This document shows, piece by piece, positions 46,264 through 54,379 of a stretch of DNA of 64,000 nucleotides. The notes under the pieces are model-generated. The model was not told the DNA's origin. It did no database searches and worked only from the letters and a program-made list of their open reading frames with translations. Location of the stretch: positions 1 to 64,000 of the forward strand of contig JAHBSK010000010.1 in the NCBI GenBank assembly GCA_019639175.1. The letters are read 5' to 3'. The translations under genes were made by a program, and so were the position numbers. This DNA is from Acidobacteriota bacterium. Its GTDB lineage: Bacteria; Acidobacteriota; Blastocatellia; Pyrinomonadales; Pyrinomonadaceae. The stretch's first letter is position 1; every line of letters begins with the position of its first letter.

Positions 46264-46968
46264 ATGAATCGTCTGAAGAAAGTAAGTGTCATCTGTCTTG
46301 CCGTTTTTCTGTTTGGCGTGTCTGCCTTTGGGCAGAGAACCGAGATATCGATAGCACTTAGCGAACATTTCTTTGATACGGTAATGGACGCTGTTTTTCA
46401 GTATTCCCCGCCGCCGAGACTTCCGCTTGCGGGCAATTTTGCGCCGTTCGGCCTGGCGTCTGACGGTTCGCCTGCGTTTTTGAAGGCGGCTTATGCCGAC
46501 CGCGATCCCACTGACGCCGTTTGCGATGAATCCATCCGGCTCCAGCGTGAGAACAGCGGCATTAGGACCTCTGTCCGTTTTCGCGAAGGGCAGATACTTG
46601 CTCCTCTGGCATTTTCGGGGAACTACAATCCTCCGTTGATCGGATGCATAGATTTTGCCGGCTGGGCCGAATCAAGGGTCGATCTTGTGTTTGACGAAGC
46701 GGGTCAAAGACTGGTCGCAAACGCAACGGTGAACGGAGTTCACCTGAACGGCACCGGCGGCGTGGGCAGTTCGCTGATCGCCCGCATGGTGCAAAATTCC
46801 ATCGACCGTCGGATAAACCCGATCGAGATAATCAAGCTGGACAAAATTTCGTTGATGCTGCCTCTTCAGAACTCCTCAAATATTCGCATGAAGGCTGTCG
46901 GCATCTCGCATCAGATACATAACGAAGTTCTTGTCATCCGCATCGCTTACGAATTTCAGAAGGTCTAG
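46264..46968 (+). CDS. Secreted protein of unknown function
   Basis: A 234-residue protein with signal peptide (VICLAVFLFGVSAFG, about 1-21 from ATG 46264) and a beta-rich mature part with two conserved-looking Cys (AVCDES, IGCIDF). It ends with hydrophobic strands typical of a lipid-binding or beta-sandwich domain. GTG at 46258 is closer to the GGGAG site and may be the real start. Not recognised as a family. Confidence 0.7.
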   Translation: MNRLKKVSVICLAVFLFGVSAFGQRTEISIALSEHFFDTVMDAVFQYSPPPRLPLAGNFAPFGLASDGSPAFLKAAYADRDPTDAVCDESIRLQRENSGIRTSVRFREGQILAPLAFSGNYNPPLIGCIDFAGWAESRVDLVFDEAGQRLVANATVNGVHLNGTGGVGSSLIARMVQNSIDRRINPIEIIKLDKISLMLPLQNSSNIRMKAVGISHQIHNEVLVIRIAYEFQKV

Positions 46969-47524
46969 GTTCTGTGGACATTTGGTTTTATAAATTGCCA
47001 CTAACTCCAGGCAATGGATCCCGTAGGGATCTGCGAAAATAGCCCGCCGATAAATCGGCAGGAAAGCATCGATCATTTCCAACCAGTCCCGGCGGGGACG
47101 GCTGGGGTTTTTGCAAACATCGGCATTGCAGTCGTCCCTTCGGGACTCGCAAATATTTATTTTCTTTACTCACTTTACCCACCGATGAATCGGCGGGCTA
47201 TTATCGACAAGTCCCTTCGGGACAAAATGCCGCGTTTTGACTCAGACCCTTCAGGTAGTGGTTTAGAATGGTTGAAATAAAAGCTATTGCCATTTTTTGT
47301 TAAAGCTATAATGAACATGTCAACAAGGCTTGGTCATATCGCTTTCTTTCTTCTTGCCGTCAAGTGACCTTTTCGTGTCCGAATACGCCGATATGGGCGG
47401 TTTCTTATTCGATCTCATCAAATAACGCTTTATTTTAGTGGATATTTTCGGTTGGCACATTTTTTGCTGAAACAATACTTCAGGATCGGTATTGTCTCCT
47501 CGTGTCGATACCAAAGGGGGTTAA
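46969..47524. repeat. 556-bp gap with nested inverted repeats
   Basis: No gene is supported here. An inverted pair spans the centre: AGCCCGCCGATAAATCGGC at 47041-47059 and its near reverse complement GCCGATTCATCGGTGGG, seen at about 47178-47200. Inside and around it are the small palindromes GTCCCTTCGGGAC (about 47133 and 47211), CCAGTCCC..GGGAC (47082-47101) and GGATCCC..GGGATC (47013-47027). This looks like a non-autonomous repeated element. A promoter-like pair TTGGCA (47452) and AATACT (47474) precedes the next gene by 50 bp. Confidence 0.65.
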
Positions 47525-48838
47525 ATGAAGATCAATTACATAAAAATGTTCGCATTTGGGACGCTGTTTTCCGGCGCTTTGCTGGTTGCCGGCGCAACGG
47601 ATGCGAGCGCCCAGCGTACACGCACAGAGCGAAGAGATAACGACGAGAAAAGGACCGAAAGGCCCGCTCGCTCAACTCCTGCGCAGCCTGCACGTCAAAA
47701 CCAGACGCCGTCAAATTCCCGAAATCGGCAAAACTCGAACACACAGCGTCAGGCTCAACAGCGACAAGCCCAACAGCAGCGTGAGAATGCCCAACGTCAG
47801 GCTCAGCAGCGTCAGGCGCAGCAGCAGCGTCAGGCGCAGCAGCAGCGTCAGGCGCAGCAACAGCGTGAGAACGCCCAACGTCAGGCACAGCAGCGACAAG
47901 CGCAGCAACAGCGTGAGAACGCTCAACGTCAGGCACAGCAGCGTCAGGCTCAGCAGCAGCGTCAGGCGCAGCAACAGCGTGAGAACGCCCAACGTCAGGC
48001 ACAGCAGCGACAAGCGCAGCAACAGCGTGAGAACGCTCAACGTCAGGCGCAGCAGCGTCAGGCGCAGCAACAGCGTGAGAATGCCCAGCGTCGAGCGTCA
48101 CAGGAAGCGGTCCGCAACCGGCAGAACGCCAACCGGCAACGCCAACAGCAGACACAGAACGAGGCTGCCCGCCGCCGGGCCGAGCAGGAGCGTGCCGCGC
48201 GGAATCGGAACAATGACCGCAACCGGAACCGGCAGCGCAACGATGCTCAGCGCCGCCAGTATCAGCAGTACACTCGTCAGCAGCAGCAGGCACAGCGTGC
48301 CGAACAGCTTCGCCGTTATAACCAGCGGATGAGCAACTGGCAGCAGATGCAGCGTCAGCGTCAACGTCAGCTTGAACAGCAGCGTCGCCGCGAGTATATC
48401 CGCTATCAGCAGCGATATTGGGAACGTATCCGTCAGGATCAGATCAGGCTTCAGCAGGCAAGGTATTATGACAACCTGATGTACAACTATCGGTACAGCA
48501 GAGGTGGTAATTACTATTACACCAGCCAGTACGGGGCCAAAAAGCTTCAGGACGCCATCAACTACGGCTACGAGGAAGGGTTCCGCGCCGGACAGGCCGA
48601 CAGAGCGGACGGCTGGGGCTATAACCCGTCAGCTTCGTATGGTTATCAGGACGCAAGCTACGGCTATGACAGCTATTACGTCGAACTTGACGAATACAGC
48701 CACTACTTCCGCGAAGGTTTCCAGAAAGGCTATGAGGACGGCTATTACAGCCGCTCACAGTACGGAAATTATTCTAACGGGCGATACAGCATACTCGGCG
48801 GAATACTTGGAGCAATTCTCAACATAGCTCCTTTCTAA
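47525..48838 (+). CDS. Secreted Gln/Arg-rich repeat protein
   Basis: A 437-residue protein: signal peptide (about 1-30, ending ATDASAQ), then Gln, Arg, Ala-rich low-complexity sequence to about residue 230 made of repeated ENAQRQAQQRQAQQQR-type units, and a C-terminal domain with two copies of a GY/GF-rich motif (YEEGFRAGQADR and FREGFQKGYEDGYY). The extreme charge and lack of hydrophobics suggests an extended, basic, secreted polymer. The C-terminal motifs are conserved-looking and may form a small folded domain. A terminator follows within 30 bp. Confidence 0.7.
   Translation: MKINYIKMFAFGTLFSGALLVAGATDASAQRTRTERRDNDEKRTERPARSTPAQPARQNQTPSNSRNRQNSNTQRQAQQRQAQQQRENAQRQAQQRQAQQQRQAQQQRQAQQQRENAQRQAQQRQAQQQRENAQRQAQQRQAQQQRQAQQQRENAQRQAQQRQAQQQRENAQRQAQQRQAQQQRENAQRRASQEAVRNRQNANRQRQQQTQNEAARRRAEQERAARNRNNDRNRNRQRNDAQRRQYQQYTRQQQQAQRAEQLRRYNQRMSNWQQMQRQRQRQLEQQRRREYIRYQQRYWERIRQDQIRLQQARYYDNLMYNYRYSRGGNYYYTSQYGAKKLQDAINYGYEEGFRAGQADRADGWGYNPSASYGYQDASYGYDSYYVELDEYSHYFREGFQKGYEDGYYSRSQYGNYSNGRYSILGGILGAILNIAPF
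47743..48090 (+). repeat. In-frame tandem repeats of 18 and 48 bp
   Basis: Units encoding ENAQRQAQQRQAQQQR (48 bp) alternate with shorter units encoding RQAQQQ (18 bp), about seven long units in all, all in frame. The DNA is built of CAGCAGCGTCAGGCGCAGCA-like segments. Copy number is likely to vary between strains by recombination or slippage. Confidence 0.8.
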
Positions 48839-48863
48839 ACGCCGCAGGGATCATGCCACAGGC

Positions 48864-48900
48864 AAAAGGCCGCGTCCGCGAAAAACGGGCACGGCCTTTT
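48864..48900. terminator. Bidirectional intrinsic terminator
   Basis: AAAAGGCCG at 48864-48872 pairs with CGGCCTTTT at 48892-48900, A/T-rich on both sides. It ends the repeat-protein gene (plus) and the lipoprotein gene (minus). Confidence 0.88.
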
Positions 48901-48918
48901 AATTTCTGCGGAGCGGGG

Positions 48919-49728
48919 TTATTTTTCTCCGACAAATTCGATAGTTTCCTTGCCGTATCCGTCCACTGTCTGTTTTACCATGCCGATGCCCTTCGCATAC
49001 CAGTTGCTGGCTTTGACCTTTGCGGCCTCGGTGGTCCTTCCCTTTATCGAGACGACGATCTTGATGTCCGAATCTATCCGTGCGGCTTTGTATTCCTTGT
49101 CAGAGACATTGACGATCTCATCGATAGCCGCGACCTTGTTCGTTACTGTTACCTCGCCGTCGGCGGCGACTGCAATACTTCCGGCATTCACCTTTACTTT
49201 TACGTTATATTTGGCATTCCACTCCTTTCCGGCCTCCATCGTCGCGGGAATGGTCACACCCTCGCCCTTTACGGTTTCCATCTCGAATTTCATTTCCTTG
49301 GACATCCCCTGATTCATAAATTCCGCCGCGCGAAGTCCTTCGTCCGTGCATATCCAGTTGTTCGTGATGACCAATCCCGAATCGTAAGTGCGGTCTTCGG
49401 CAAAGCCGGAATCGGTTATTTCCTTTTGCGCGAGCTGATAGGTTCGCGGCGCCGTTTCTGTGGCCTTGTAGGCCCGCTTTACGGTATCGCTGATGGGATA
49501 GTATTCGTTGAAGCAAGGTCCGGAAGCGACATCTTCCTTTGCTGCTTCTGTTGCCTCAGCCGTCGTATTGGCTGCCGCACGGTTATCATCGTTTTGCGGC
49601 GCGGTGTTTGAATGTTCTGTCGGCGTGCAGCCAGAAAAAAGCGATGCCAGCAGAAAAAGGCCTAACAAGAAAGAAGCGGGCCGCTGTATTTTGGTTCTTA
49701 TTTCTTTGGACGCGAAAGTTGATAGCAT
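48919..49728 (-). CDS. Lipoprotein of unknown function
   Basis: A 269-residue exported protein: basic start, hydrophobic stretch FLLGLFLLASLFSGC, where LFSGC is a lipobox and Cys34 would become the lipidated N-terminus. An Asn/Ala/Thr/Asp-rich linker (35-67) follows, then a beta-rich domain. The C-terminal section (KGRTTEAAKVKASNWYAKGIGMVKQ...) resembles DUF3108-type lipid-transport-related domains, but that is a guess. Probably anchored in the outer or inner membrane. Confidence 0.7.
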   Translation of the reverse strand: MLSTFASKEIRTKIQRPASFLLGLFLLASLFSGCTPTEHSNTAPQNDDNRAAANTTAEATEAAKEDVASGPCFNEYYPISDTVKRAYKATETAPRTYQLAQKEITDSGFAEDRTYDSGLVITNNWICTDEGLRAAEFMNQGMSKEMKFEMETVKGEGVTIPATMEAGKEWNAKYNVKVKVNAGSIAVAADGEVTVTNKVAAIDEIVNVSDKEYKAARIDSDIKIVVSIKGRTTEAAKVKASNWYAKGIGMVKQTVDGYGKETIEFVGEK

Positions 49729-49916
49729 TAGGAAACTCCTTATTGTGTGACTTGCCCGGGAGATTGGTAGAATGTTCTTTGATTTTAATGTAGCAAAGCC
49801 TTAATGTTACAGTTTTGTTTTGCTGATGCAAAATCATCAGTGGAGATCACGCCATTGTTCGGAGCGATGTGAGAAGAACATTGTTCCGATCTGCGGCTCC
49901 GCTGACGGTGATCGAA

Positions 49917-51275
49917 ATGAGTAATAAACCGCTGGTCGCGATAGTCGGCCGTCCAAATGTCGGAAAATCGACCCTGTTCAACCGCCTGACCGGTTCGCGC
50001 AAGTCTATCGTCGGCGATGAACCGGGCATCACGCGTGACCGCATCTATGGCGAGGTCGAGTGGAGATCAAAGATATTTGAGATCGTCGATACGGGCGGCA
50101 TTGTGCCGGATGATGACGCCGTCATTCCCGCAAATATATTCAAACAGGCCGGTTTCGCTCTGGAAAAAGCCGATGCGATCATCTGGGTCGTCGATGCAAG
50201 GGCAGGTGCAACGCCGCTGGATGAGGAATTGTCGATCTACCTGCGCAACATGGGCAAGCCCGTCTTCATAGCTGCAAACAAGGCAGAGACAAAAAAGGTA
50301 GAGGAAGAAGCGGCGGAGTTTTATCGTTTCGGTTTTGAACTAATTCCGGTTTCCGCGGAACACGGAGCTTCGGTCGGTGATCTGTTGGATAAACTCTTTG
50401 ACGTTTTGCCATTTGAAGAGGAAGAGGATGAAGAGATCTCTGATGAGATAAAACTTGCTATCATTGGCCGTCCGAATGTCGGAAAATCATCGCTGCTCAA
50501 CAAGATATTGGGCGAGGAAAGGGTCATCGTATCGCCGATAGCGGGAACCACGCGTGACGCCATAGACACTTCGCTGACGGTTGACGGACAGAAATTTCTG
50601 CTGATCGACACGGCAGGCATCAGGCGAAAGGGAAAGACGACCGAAATGGCGGAAAAGCTTTCCGTGATAATGGCAAAAAAGGCGCTTGAACGCGCGGATG
50701 TCGCCGTTATGATCATCGACGCGGTAGAAGGCGTGACAAATCTGGACGCCAACATTGCCGGTTACGCGCTGGATTCGGGCTGTTCGATAATTCTTGCGGT
50801 CAATAAATGGGACGCCGTGCCGGAAAAGCACACTAATACGGTTTACGAGTTTGAAAGAGAACTTCGCCGCAATATGAAGTTCCTCGACTGGGCGCCGGTC
50901 GTGTTCATTTCCGCCCTGAGCGGCCAGCGTGTTGATAAGATATTGCCGCTGGTGGCAAAGGCTGCCGAAGCCAGAAATACACGCATACAAACATCGCGGC
51001 TGAACCGATTTTTTGAGGACAATGTCTCGCAGCCGCGCGGCGGCTCGGCCCCGGCACCTGTAAAGGGCGGTGTTTCGCGAACAAAAGTGCAGTTCCTCAC
51101 GCAGGGCGGCACTCGTCCGCCGCTATTCGTTCTGTTCACATCAGGCGGCGATAAAGGCGGACTGCATTTTTCGTATCTGCGGTATATTGAGAATCGCCTG
51201 CGCGACGAATTTGAATTTTTCGCCACGCCGATAAGGTTAAAGGAAAGACACAAGACCAAGGGCAAGACAGCATAG
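49917..51275 (+). CDS. der: Double-GTPase ribosome assembly protein Der
   Basis: EngA/Der, a GTPase for 50S subunit maturation. 452 residues with two tandem G domains: GRPNVGKSTLFNRLTG (about 9-24, first) and GRPNVGKSSLLN (about 190, second), each with DTAGI-type and NKWD/NKAE motifs, and a C-terminal KH-like domain ending with KGKTA. ATG 49917 is the family start; the GTG at 49869 would add unconserved residues. The following gene is 32 bp away. Confidence 0.96.
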   Translation: MSNKPLVAIVGRPNVGKSTLFNRLTGSRKSIVGDEPGITRDRIYGEVEWRSKIFEIVDTGGIVPDDDAVIPANIFKQAGFALEKADAIIWVVDARAGATPLDEELSIYLRNMGKPVFIAANKAETKKVEEEAAEFYRFGFELIPVSAEHGASVGDLLDKLFDVLPFEEEEDEEISDEIKLAIIGRPNVGKSSLLNKILGEERVIVSPIAGTTRDAIDTSLTVDGQKFLLIDTAGIRRKGKTTEMAEKLSVIMAKKALERADVAVMIIDAVEGVTNLDANIAGYALDSGCSIILAVNKWDAVPEKHTNTVYEFERELRRNMKFLDWAPVVFISALSGQRVDKILPLVAKAAEARNTRIQTSRLNRFFEDNVSQPRGGSAPAPVKGGVSRTKVQFLTQGGTRPPLFVLFTSGGDKGGLHFSYLRYIENRLRDEFEFFATPIRLKERHKTKGKTA

Positions 51276-51307
51276 GTAAAATTAAGAAAGCTGCCTTATA
51301 GATAACG

Positions 51308-52798
51308 ATGGAACTGTTCGTATTACTTTGCAGAGTGACGTTGGCCGGTATATTTGCAGTTGCAGGTGTCGGCAAACTGATCGACCGCAAAGGTTCTGAA
51401 AAGGCGGCACGGGATTTTGGCGTGCCGGAAAAAGCTGTCGGAGTTTTTGCGACGGCGTTGCCGTTGGCTGAGATCGCCATAGCCACATTGCTTTTGTTCA
51501 CACAGACCTCATGGTATGCGGGTGTCGGCGGCCTTGCTCTTCTGGCTGCATTTACCATTGGGATGATCTATCAGATCGCCAAAGGAAACGCGCCCGATTG
51601 CCATTGTTTCGGACAGATACACAGTGAGCCTGTCGGCACGATGAGCGTTGTCCGCAACGTTGCATTTGCTTCGCTCGCCGCCGTCATCGTTTATCAGGGA
51701 ACCGGCGGACAGGGGCTGAACCTCGCGACGACACCGTGGGAAGCAGGCATTCTTGTTCTGTTGTTCGTTATTGCGTGCGGCATGGTCGGGCTAGTGTCGC
51801 TTGGGCTGGCTTCAAAAAGCGAAGCTGACACTTTGCGTCGGCGGATAGAGATATTGGAACTCGCGTCCGGCCTGGAATCACCTGAAACCTTCAGGGAAGA
51901 GGTCGGCGACCCGAATAACGGCATTCCTATCGGAGCGCCGTTCCCGGATTTTGAACTCGAATCCGCCAACGGCCGAAACGTGCGGTTCGATCATATCCTG
52001 ATGAACGGAAAACCTGTCCTTTTCTTTTTTGCCAGTTCCGATTGCGGCCCGTGCCGGATATTGTATCCAGAAATGGAACTGTGGGCTGAGGAATTCGCCG
52101 GACAGATGGATATTTGGATCGTTACACGTGGAAATTTGCAGGATAACCTCAAGAAATTTGACGGAAAGCTGCAAAGTAATCTTTTACTTCAGAAAGACAA
52201 AGAGATCGCGATGCTCGCACGTTCGCCCTGGACGCCGACGGCGTTGTTCGTCAATGCCGACGGGCGTGTCGGCAGCCATCCGGCGGTCGGCGATGTTGCG
52301 ATAAGAGAACTTGTCCAGCAGATAAGACGCGGAGACCTGAAGAAAGATCTTTCCTATTTCCGAAGCGGCACGGCGCGTGTGCGGCTGCCGAACATCGGCA
52401 AGCCCGTGCCTGATTTCTCGCTTCCTGACGCCAACGGAAACATTCTGAAAAGTTCTGACCTGAAAGGAAAGGAAACCGTCGCGCTTTTTCTGACCGAAAC
52501 CTGCGGCCATTGCGTGACCGTCACCGAAGAACTAAAGGCGTGGGAACAGAACGGAGCGAATGAGAATGCGCGGTTTGTTATCTTTTCTGATGGTGAACTG
52601 GAGCATTTCAGAAAATTCGATCTCGCATCGACCGTTGTTGACGATCCGAAATTCGCCATTTCTGAAAAGATCGGGATGCAGAGCGCTCCTTCCGCCGTTC
52701 TTATCAATGCGGACGGCGTAATTGCTTCTGAGGCGGCCGTCGGCTCGCCGAACATCTGGGCATTGATCGGGATTCATAGCGAGGTCGAAAGCAAGTGA
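51308..52798 (+). CDS. MauE-type membrane domain fused to two thioredoxin domains
   Basis: A 496-residue protein: four hydrophobic helices at the N-terminus (about 1-160) with the GKLIDR and CHCFGQ patterns of MauE/DoxX-like proteins, a fifth helix near 140-165, then two thioredoxin-fold domains. The first (about 205-340) has CGPC at 246-249; the second (about 360-490) has CGHC at 399-402. In MauE systems the membrane part feeds electrons to thioredoxin-like partners; here all parts are fused. It should reduce or oxidise periplasmic thiols, depending on potential. The stop codon overlaps tgt by 4 bp (GTGA), so tgt is translationally coupled. Confidence 0.8.
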   Translation: MELFVLLCRVTLAGIFAVAGVGKLIDRKGSEKAARDFGVPEKAVGVFATALPLAEIAIATLLLFTQTSWYAGVGGLALLAAFTIGMIYQIAKGNAPDCHCFGQIHSEPVGTMSVVRNVAFASLAAVIVYQGTGGQGLNLATTPWEAGILVLLFVIACGMVGLVSLGLASKSEADTLRRRIEILELASGLESPETFREEVGDPNNGIPIGAPFPDFELESANGRNVRFDHILMNGKPVLFFFASSDCGPCRILYPEMELWAEEFAGQMDIWIVTRGNLQDNLKKFDGKLQSNLLLQKDKEIAMLARSPWTPTALFVNADGRVGSHPAVGDVAIRELVQQIRRGDLKKDLSYFRSGTARVRLPNIGKPVPDFSLPDANGNILKSSDLKGKETVALFLTETCGHCVTVTEELKAWEQNGANENARFVIFSDGELEHFRKFDLASTVVDDPKFAISEKIGMQSAPSAVLINADGVIASEAAVGSPNIWALIGIHSEVESK

Positions 52799-53973
52799 GG
52801 CCGATAGAGTGGAAAGTAGAGGCCGCTGACGGAAATGCGCGCTGCGGAACGCTTCGCACGCGGCGTTCCGTCATAGAAACGCCGGTCTTTATGCCGGTCG
52901 GCACTCAGGCGTCGGTAAAAGGCGTTCGTTTTGAGTGGCTGGAACAGGAAATGGACGCGAGGATCATACTCGGCAATACATATCATCTTTTTCTTCGGCC
53001 CGGCGTTGAGACATTCAAAAAGATCGGCGGCCTGCATCGCTTTTCCACGTGGAACAGGTCGTATCTGACCGATTCGGGCGGCTTTCAGGTGTTCTCGCTG
53101 AATGATCTGCGGAAGCTGACCGAAGAAGGCGTCGAATTTCGCTCGCATCTGGACGGCAGTAAAAAATTCCTATCGCCCGAGGTGTCGATGGAAATTCAGG
53201 CGGCATTGGGTTCAGAGATCGTCATGGTCTTCGATGAATGTCCGCCCGGCGACGCGGGACACGAGGCCACACGCAAAAGCCTTGAGCTTACGGCACGTTG
53301 GGCAAAGCGTTCACGCGACCGTTTTGATCGGCTTCAGGTGGAAGGTGATGACCTTGGGCATATTGAAGCGGACGGACTTTCAGGCCATCAGTCACTTTTT
53401 GGTATCGTTCAGGGAGCGGGACATTTTGACCTGCGGGAAGAAAGCCTTGAAAGGACGGTCGATATTGGATTTGACGGCTATGCCATCGGCGGCCTGAGCG
53501 TCGGCGAGGAAAAGAGCGTGATGTACGGCGTTCTTGAACACATCGCGCCGAAAATGCCTGCAGACGCCCCGCGATACCTGATGGGCGTCGGCACGCCGGA
53601 AGACCTTCTCGAAGCGGTCTCGCACGGCGTTGATATGTTCGATTGTGTGATGCCGACGCGAAACGGACGCACCGGCGGCGTATTCACATCTTCCGGCAAG
53701 ATAAATATAAGAAACGCTCGTTTTGCCGCCGATGACGGGCCGCTTGATAAGGAATGCGGATGTTCCGTATGCCGCAGATATTCGCGGGCATACCTGCGTC
53801 ATTTGTATCAGGCAGGCGAAATGGCGGCGGCAACATTGATATCGCATCACAACCTGTTCTTTTATCTTGATCTGATGCGAAAGACCCGCGATGCTATTAG
53901 AAACCGTCGTTTTGGAGCTTTCAAAAAAGATTTTCTTGCAGGATTGGCGGAAAACGACACAGTTGATGTTTGA
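52795..53973 (+). CDS. tgt: Queuine/preQ1 tRNA-ribosyltransferase
   Basis: Swaps guanine 34 of Asp, Asn, His and Tyr tRNAs for preQ1. 392 residues with GTG start. DSGGFQVFSL holds the acid catalyst Asp, DCVMPTRNGRTGG contains the nucleophilic Asp, and the zinc-binding CGCSVC...H follows. Overlaps the thioredoxin gene by 4 bp and precedes yajC by 51 bp, a common tgt-yajC-secDF order. Confidence 0.95.
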   Translation: MRPIEWKVEAADGNARCGTLRTRRSVIETPVFMPVGTQASVKGVRFEWLEQEMDARIILGNTYHLFLRPGVETFKKIGGLHRFSTWNRSYLTDSGGFQVFSLNDLRKLTEEGVEFRSHLDGSKKFLSPEVSMEIQAALGSEIVMVFDECPPGDAGHEATRKSLELTARWAKRSRDRFDRLQVEGDDLGHIEADGLSGHQSLFGIVQGAGHFDLREESLERTVDIGFDGYAIGGLSVGEEKSVMYGVLEHIAPKMPADAPRYLMGVGTPEDLLEAVSHGVDMFDCVMPTRNGRTGGVFTSSGKINIRNARFAADDGPLDKECGCSVCRRYSRAYLRHLYQAGEMAAATLISHHNLFFYLDLMRKTRDAIRNRRFGAFKKDFLAGLAENDTVDV

Positions 53974-54024
53974 AAATCAGCGATGCTGTGTATATTATTG
54001 AACTTTTATTTTGCGTGAATATAA

Positions 54025-54327
54025 ATGATGACTAATTTTCTCTTTTTCTTTCAGGAAGGCGGCGGCGGAAGCCTTTTGTGGTCGTTGGCTCCTTTTCTGG
54101 CCATCTTTGCGATATTTTACTTTTTGGTGATATTGCCTCAAAAGCGTCAGCGTCAGCAGCTTCAGGATCTTATAACCGAACTGAAGATAAATGACGAGGT
54201 CGTCACTAACGGCGGCGTCATTGGGACAATAAAAGAGATAAGGGAAACCAGCTTCATCATTCAGAGCGCGGAAAAATCCTTTCTTGAGATCGGTAAAAGC
54301 GCGGTCGTTGGAAAAAAAGCCGAATAA
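54025..54327 (+). CDS. yajC: Sec translocon accessory subunit YajC
   Basis: 100 residues: one transmembrane helix (about 17-37, SLAPFLAIFAIFYFLVILPQ), the PQKRQRQQ cytosolic turn and a small SH3-like domain with GDEV/VVTNGGVIGTI. Part of the SecDF-YajC complex. It precedes secD by 52 bp. Confidence 0.94.
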   Translation: MMTNFLFFFQEGGGGSLLWSLAPFLAIFAIFYFLVILPQKRQRQQLQDLITELKINDEVVTNGGVIGTIKEIRETSFIIQSAEKSFLEIGKSAVVGKKAE

Positions 54328-54379
54328 ATCAGGTTGACCGCGTCACGCTTTTCAAGCTCTGGCGCGATCGACGATTCAT

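Noticed and set aside
47743..48090. CRISPR-like repeat array
   Set aside because: Repeats are contiguous, in frame, without unique spacers, and are part of a coding sequence.
47532..48332. Long open frames in other frames/strand over the Gln/Arg repeats
   Set aside because: The repeated DNA keeps several frames open by composition. Only the 47525 frame has a signal peptide and a folded-looking C-terminus.
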